Shown piece by piece: positions 59,647-64,000 of a stretch of 64,000 bases of DNA. Position numbers and translations under genes: made by a program. Numbering within the stretch: position 1 is the first letter of the stretch; each line of letters begins with the position of its first letter. The notes beneath the pieces are model-generated. The model was not told where the DNA came from and ran no database searches. It saw nothing but the letters and a program-made list of their open reading frames with translations. Source of the stretch: Gordionus sp. m RMFG-2023 (Eukaryota; Nematomorpha; Gordioida; Chordodea; Parachordodidae); contig NC_088779.1 of NCBI RefSeq assembly GCF_954871325.1, positions 2,916,846 to 2,980,845 of the forward strand, given 5' to 3'.

Positions 59647-59659
59647 CCCTGTATTTTTG

Positions 59660-60415
59660 TTATATTTAGTAATTTTTTAAATTGTATTTGTAGTATTAAA
59701 ATTATGATGTGATACTTAATTAAAATAAATTTTTTTTTATAAAAAAATGATGTTTCTGTTTATTTTAACTAATTTTAATTAGTCATTATTTTTCTGGTCT
59801 CCGAACCTTGAACCCCGGGTTCAGAGATTTTTCACTGAACCCAAATCCGAACCCATTTTTTTAAGAAGGAGGCTTCTCTTCCCTGATATAATCTCATTTT
59901 TGAAATTTTTTAATAATTAATATTAATACAAACACAGCATTCTGTACCTCTTATTTTATAATAAACTAGATAAACATCATTAAAATTATCTAGAATTATT
60001 GGTGAATATTTAGATTTAGTGCGTATAACATTAAAATTTAAGAGAATATAGAATAAATATTTTTGAGTTTGAGATTTATTCCCCTATGAATCTTTTCTTA
60101 AAGCTTCGAACCGCCTTAGCGATGCGCTAAAGGCCGGGCACCTAGAACGGGTTCGGGCCAAAAATAAAATTCAGATTCTCTAAATTGTGATTTGTCGAAC
60201 AATGGAAGCCTTTCCACCACATCTATCCCAAATGTTACGAAAAATCTTCTTACCGAATGTTTCCAGAAGATTTCATGGAAAGCATCTCTAAAATTATCAA
60301 GAGTCGTTGCTAATTAAGGAGATAAAATTATGGTTTGATAAAAGAAAAAAAGAAGAGAAGTATTTTATATCAAATTTTGAAGTTGCCAGTGTTGTAAATA
60401 TATTGAATCTTCTTC
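59660..60415. other. intergenic, with degenerate hAT-like ends
   Basis: GAACCCCGGGTTCAGAG and CCGAACCC motifs at 59800-59860 and ACGGGTTCGGGCC at 60145-60165 suggest a decayed family E relative. Nothing else seen. Confidence 0.4.
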
Positions 60416-60418
60416 ATA

Positions 60419-60957
60419 GTGCGCACAAATTGTGCGTTTCAAGTGCTGCGTTGCAATCGCAAATAATGCATTTCAAATGGCCTCGTGCAAATTGGTAAAA
60501 TTACCGTTTGGCGTTAGCAACCATTTTAAAAAAATGCAAATAGGTTTGCTTTTTCATCACTTTTTTTTCTCTTCGCTTTGTAATATTATATAAATAACTT
60601 ACTTATATCCTAAAAAAGGATTATTTTAGAAAAATTTAGGAAATAAGAACGCAGACGATAAATATAATTTTCAAAAACAAATCCTTTTTTTATTATTGGC
60701 TTTGTAATATTATATATAAATGGAATATAAATAACTTACTTTTATGTCCTAAAAAAAATATTTAGAAATTAAAGAAATAAGTACGCAGACGATAATATAA
60801 TTTTCAATACAAATCATATTTTTAGAACATATTTAAAATTTTGAATCGACGGATATTAATAAAAAAAAAGGCAACCTCAATATAAACAAGGGATGCGTTA
60901 CGTTTTTTTATCAAAATGTTACGGCAAAACATAAACGCTCAATTTGTGTTCACTATA
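60419..60957. mobile_element. hAT-like element family L
   Basis: TAGTGCGCACAAATTGTGCG opens and CAATTTGTGTTCACTA closes, with AACGC/GCGTT motifs inside. An internal block (TTATATCCTAAAAAAGGA type) is duplicated at about 60600 and 60740. No target duplication found. Confidence 0.6.
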
Positions 60958-61039
60958 AGCGAGGCGCCGACCCAATTGCCGAAGGATAAGAGATATTTCA
61001 CCGGGGAAATTATTGACCCTCAAGATTCATCTATGAGTT

Positions 61040-61990
61040 GAAGGTATATTTGTCTTTACCTTGCCAACCAAATCCGGCGGCATTGGCATACGATCGCCTT
61101 CCCTACTCTCTGTTAGTGCGTTCATATCCTCTCGCCTATCCTGCGAGCCCATCATACACGCACTCACAAAACATCCTGACCCTTTACTTCCCCAGGCAAT
61201 TGATCTATGAAAATCTCTTTCATTAGTCGATCCTCCCACATCGGCACTGCAGAAGGACTGGGATAAGCCTCTAGTTGGCAACTCCGTTGCATACCTTAAA
61301 TCGAGGAGCCAACCCGAGGACCATTCTCTACTCTTCTCCATTTCCGCAGACAGCGGGTATGAATTTCTCGAAGCTTTTCCATCACGAAACCTTGACCAGC
61401 TCTTAAGCAATGATGAGCTACGTCACGCCATCGGTCTAAGACTTAATTGTGATATAGTAATACCCTATCACTGCATCCTTTGTCAAACGCCGGTCAACTC
61501 CAAAGGCCGTCACTCTTTACACTGCAAGCGCTGTAGAGGCAGATTCATTAGACATTCAAAATGCAATGATACTATTGCCAGGGCCCTAAAATCTGCCGGT
61601 ATCCCATCAACCCTCGAACCTACTGGACTCTACAATTCTGATGGTAAGCGTCCCGATGGCTCTACCAAGATCCCTTGGAAGAGTGGGGATTCCTAACCTA
61701 GGATTTCTCATGCATCGATCCCCTTGCCCCTTCCAATATAAATAGAGATGCTCTAGTAGACGCCGAGACGAATAAACTCGTTAAGTATTCGCCATCGCTT
61801 CCGGCCAATTACACATTCCTACCACTAATCGCCACGACTCTAACGTCGTTCGGCTCTCATGCCCTAGAGCTGGGGAAACGGATCTCTACTAGGACCGAAG
61901 ATCCCAACGAGGGTTACTACCTACGCCAAAGATTAGCCCTCAATATAATAAAATCCAATTACCTCAGCTTCATATTCTCAATGACTGATA
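61040..61990 (+). mobile_element. broken reverse-transcriptase element, C-terminal part (fossil)
   Basis: Clear coding texture on plus, with GC-richer codons than the surroundings. Parts seen are the post-RT region, a Cys/His knuckle of the CxxC...HxxxC type, a restriction-like endonuclease segment with a KRPDG motif, and the C-terminal family stretch. The upstream RT and 5' part are absent and there are no terminal repeats. It is broken at a few points but better preserved than the copy near 42 kb, hence younger. This looks like a non-LTR-type element; its clade is not certain. Confidence 0.7.
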
Positions 61991-61997
61991 CCCCCTA

Positions 61998-62138
61998 ATC
62001 ACAGAATCGGCGATGAGAAAAGCAATTAAGAACAAGAGAGGGATATTCAGATGGAAGTCAACAAAAGAACCAAACCCTATTCACAGAATCGGCGATGAGA
62101 AAAGCAATTAAGAACAAGAGAGGAATATTCAGATGGAA
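61998..62138. repeat. direct repeat, 58 bp x 2
   Basis: CACAGAATCGGCGATGAGAA ... ATTCAGATGGAAG occurs at about 61998-62055 and 62080-62137, one mismatch apart, directly after the end of the reverse-transcriptase relic, so probably its 3' untranslated tail. Confidence 0.9.
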
Positions 62139-62189
62139 GAAGAAAAACTGAAGGGCAAACTATGAAAACTCAGAATTCTTTTAAATCAT

Positions 62190-62880
62190 ATGCTCAATTT
62201 ATTATATTAATTTACTATATATTTATTTATATTATTTAAATATATTATTATTTATCCTTAAAAGATATACTAACAAATGTGATTATTTTTTAAATTGACA
62301 TATTAATGAAATTTACTATTATATAAAATATTTAACAATTTAAGTTTATAATAAAATATATATTGTTAATTTAAAAAATAAATTATTAAAAATAAAATTT
62401 CTTTTCAAGTTAAAAAAAAAAAATTTATAATTTGTAAAAAAAATATATGGAAAAACTAATGTAAATTAAGTTTTTAAAAGTTCGTGGAAAGATCGTTTGA
62501 AATTTATATAGGGTAGGTAATCCAAACAGGACGGCATACAATTTCTATAAAATCCGATTTTTAAATTTTAATAAAAAAAAAAAATACCCTTCAAATAATG
62601 ACTTATAAAGTTGGTAGAAAATAAGACATTGCCGGGGAAAAAAAAAACACATTTAACGCTGACATACATATCTTTCGGTAAAAGTTAATTGGATATATAA
62701 ATAACGTTTGAATCATTATTTCAAACAAGAAAATAAAATTAACTTTTACAAATTTTCGATACTTTATAAAATATTTTGATTCATAGCAGCAAAAAAAACA
62801 AATGTACAAAACAAGGTAATATAATATTATTAAATAAAAAGACCCATTAAAATATAGAGTAGAATAATATAGTACTTACA
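62190..62880. other. AT-rich DNA with a family K half copy
   Basis: TAATCCAAACAGGACGGCATA and AACACATTTAACGCTGACAT at 62515-62670 are the right arm of family K. The rest is low complexity. Confidence 0.5.
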
Positions 62881-62894
62881 AATTGTTTAGATTA

Positions 62895-63204
62895 CTAGAG
62901 TACGGCACGATTTCAGTCGGGTTTTAAAAATGGCGAACTCCAAATTATGGCCAGAAAAATATTATCTCTGCCTTGAGATTTCGCTAACAGATGTTACAAA
63001 CCTTTGTGTCATCTATGAGCAAAATATTCAGGCTTGTGTATATTTTTAGCTAATAAATATCAGGCAAGCTTTGTCTATTTTGCTTATGAAATGGGGCAGA
63101 AAAGTTTATGTCCATTAACGAAATTTCGAGGCTTGTGTAATACTATTTTGGCTAAAAATCCTAATTCAAAAAAATAGGCGAAATTGGGCCGTTTAACAAC
63201 AACT
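62895..63204. mobile_element. hAT MITE family A, enlarged
   Basis: An ACGATTTCAGTCGGGTTTTA arm, two internal TATTTTTAGCTAATAAATAT / ATGAGCAAAATATTCAGG blocks, closing GGGCCGTTTAACAACAACTA. Longer than other copies, with part of the core repeated. Confidence 0.65.
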
Positions 63205-63385
63205 AGGTTTGACCCGTTATAAACTATTTTTTAAAAAATAAGCCCGACCCTAGCCTATCAGATTTCCTTCATACTAGGGATCCCGGCCATAATAGATTTT
63301 TAAAATTAATAAATAGTACTTTTGATTAAATTGAAGCAAAGTTAACTCTTTTGAATTCAATCAAACCTTTCGAAGACTTATAAAC

Positions 63386-63746
63386 TAGTGATTTGCATCG
63401 GGCCCAATTTTTCAAGCCCGGCCCGAATTTTTTTAAAAGTTTTGCCGGCACGGCCCGAAACCGAATTTTTTTAAATTTACCGACCCGGCCCGAAACAGAA
63501 TTTTTTTAAAAATTTTCCGGCGCTGCCCGGACTTATTTAAATATAGAAATGCATTTTTATAAATACTCAAAATAAAAGACATATGTTATAATTACGTCTA
63601 GTTCTATAAATAAAATTAAATATTTTTATTTTGCTTCAGAAAATTTGATATTTGAAATTGATAAATTTAGATATATTTAAAAAAAATTTCCCAATTTTAT
63701 TTAAAAATATTACGTTCAGGCCGGGCCGGCCTACTTCAGATCTCTA
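63386..63746. mobile_element. hAT element family G
   Basis: 361 bp, TAGTGATTTGCATCGGGCCC to TACTTCAGATCTCTA, flanked by TTATAAAC and ATATAAAC (8 bases, one mismatch). The left sub-terminal part repeats CCGGCCCGAA several times. A partial relative is at 26876. Confidence 0.85.
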
Positions 63747-64000
63747 ATATAAACATTCATTTCTGAATCATAGAATATATTTGTTTTTACATACTCCGAA
63801 ATTTCAAAAATTTAAAACATATTTCCTTCAAATATTTAAGGTATTTTGGCATAACAAGATGTCACATAAAACTGCATTTAAAAAATAAATTTAAAAAAAG
63901 ATTTCCTACCACAAAAAATTGAGAATCGATGAAATTTGTCATTTTTCTCATTTAATATTCGCATTCGAGTTGGCACGGTCTGACCTGATAAATATTTTGA

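Larger units (their letters stand above)
57595..59651. mobile_element. 2.06-kb palindromic (foldback) element
   Basis: CAGGGTTTCCCATTCAAAAA opens and TTTTTTGAATGGGAAACCCTG closes in inverted match, flanked by TA on both sides, as for a TA-target transposon. Arms of about 950 bases each are inverted almost throughout, with a loop of roughly 170 bases near 58556-58725. The outer 350-400 bases of each arm are a short-unit minisatellite. No transposase; peptides read from the arms are low-complexity artefacts. Confidence 0.92.

Noticed and set aside
57592-59712. Lys-rich and Phe-rich open frames on both strands
   Set aside because: Translations of the A-rich minisatellite in the palindrome arms; low complexity and mirrored on the other strand.

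Overview
The window is AT-rich animal DNA, by eye about three quarters A+T, with long AT-rich introns and intergenic DNA and short GC-richer exons read in the standard code. An engrailed homeobox gene and a DC-STAMP-domain sperm gene point to a bilaterian animal. I cannot place it in a phylum from the sequence.

Two host genes could be assembled, both on the minus strand. Positions 15331 down to 2693 hold a seven-exon gene for a predicted 800-residue DCST1/DCST2-type multipass membrane protein (the sperm-egg fusion family that includes Drosophila sneaky and nematode SPE-42/SPE-49), with a C-terminal Cys-rich RING-like domain. Positions 37673 down to 31700 hold a three-exon engrailed gene, predicted 596 residues, with the EH1 repressor motif, the EH2 and EH3 regions and a Q50 homeodomain. 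Its C-terminal tail does not resemble the usual EH5. All splice junctions are GT/AG and keep phase. Nothing suggests the two genes act together.

Intron 1 of engrailed carries an inverted, diverged copy of about 200 bases of engrailed exon 1 (35135-35350). It is either a decayed second engrailed gene or an inverted partial duplication, and the primary transcript could fold on it.

Most of the rest is mobile DNA. At least seven families of small non-coding elements have ends of the type (C/T)AG...CTA or CTG and matching 8-base target duplications, which marks them as non-autonomous hAT transposons. They lie in introns and intergenic DNA and several are nested. One (16322-17320) carries a 31-bp minisatellite; others are at 55769-56506, 50616-50717 and 63386-63746. 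Two further long-inverted-repeat families are present, plus a 2.3-kb element with a transposase relic (45967-48312), a 2.06-kb palindrome flanked by TA (57595-59651), a tRNA-derived SINE, a LINE 3' end, and two broken copies of one reverse-transcriptase element (about 41450-42800 and 61040-61990).

Region by region: 1-2692 downstream flank; 2693-15331 DCST gene with element-filled introns; 15332-31579 intergenic, with a possible short exon near 17.6 kb; 31580-37673 engrailed; 37674-64000 gene-free, element-rich. Simple sequence is prominent, including (CTTT)n arrays and about twenty pure G or C runs of 8-15 bases, which stand out in so AT-rich a background.
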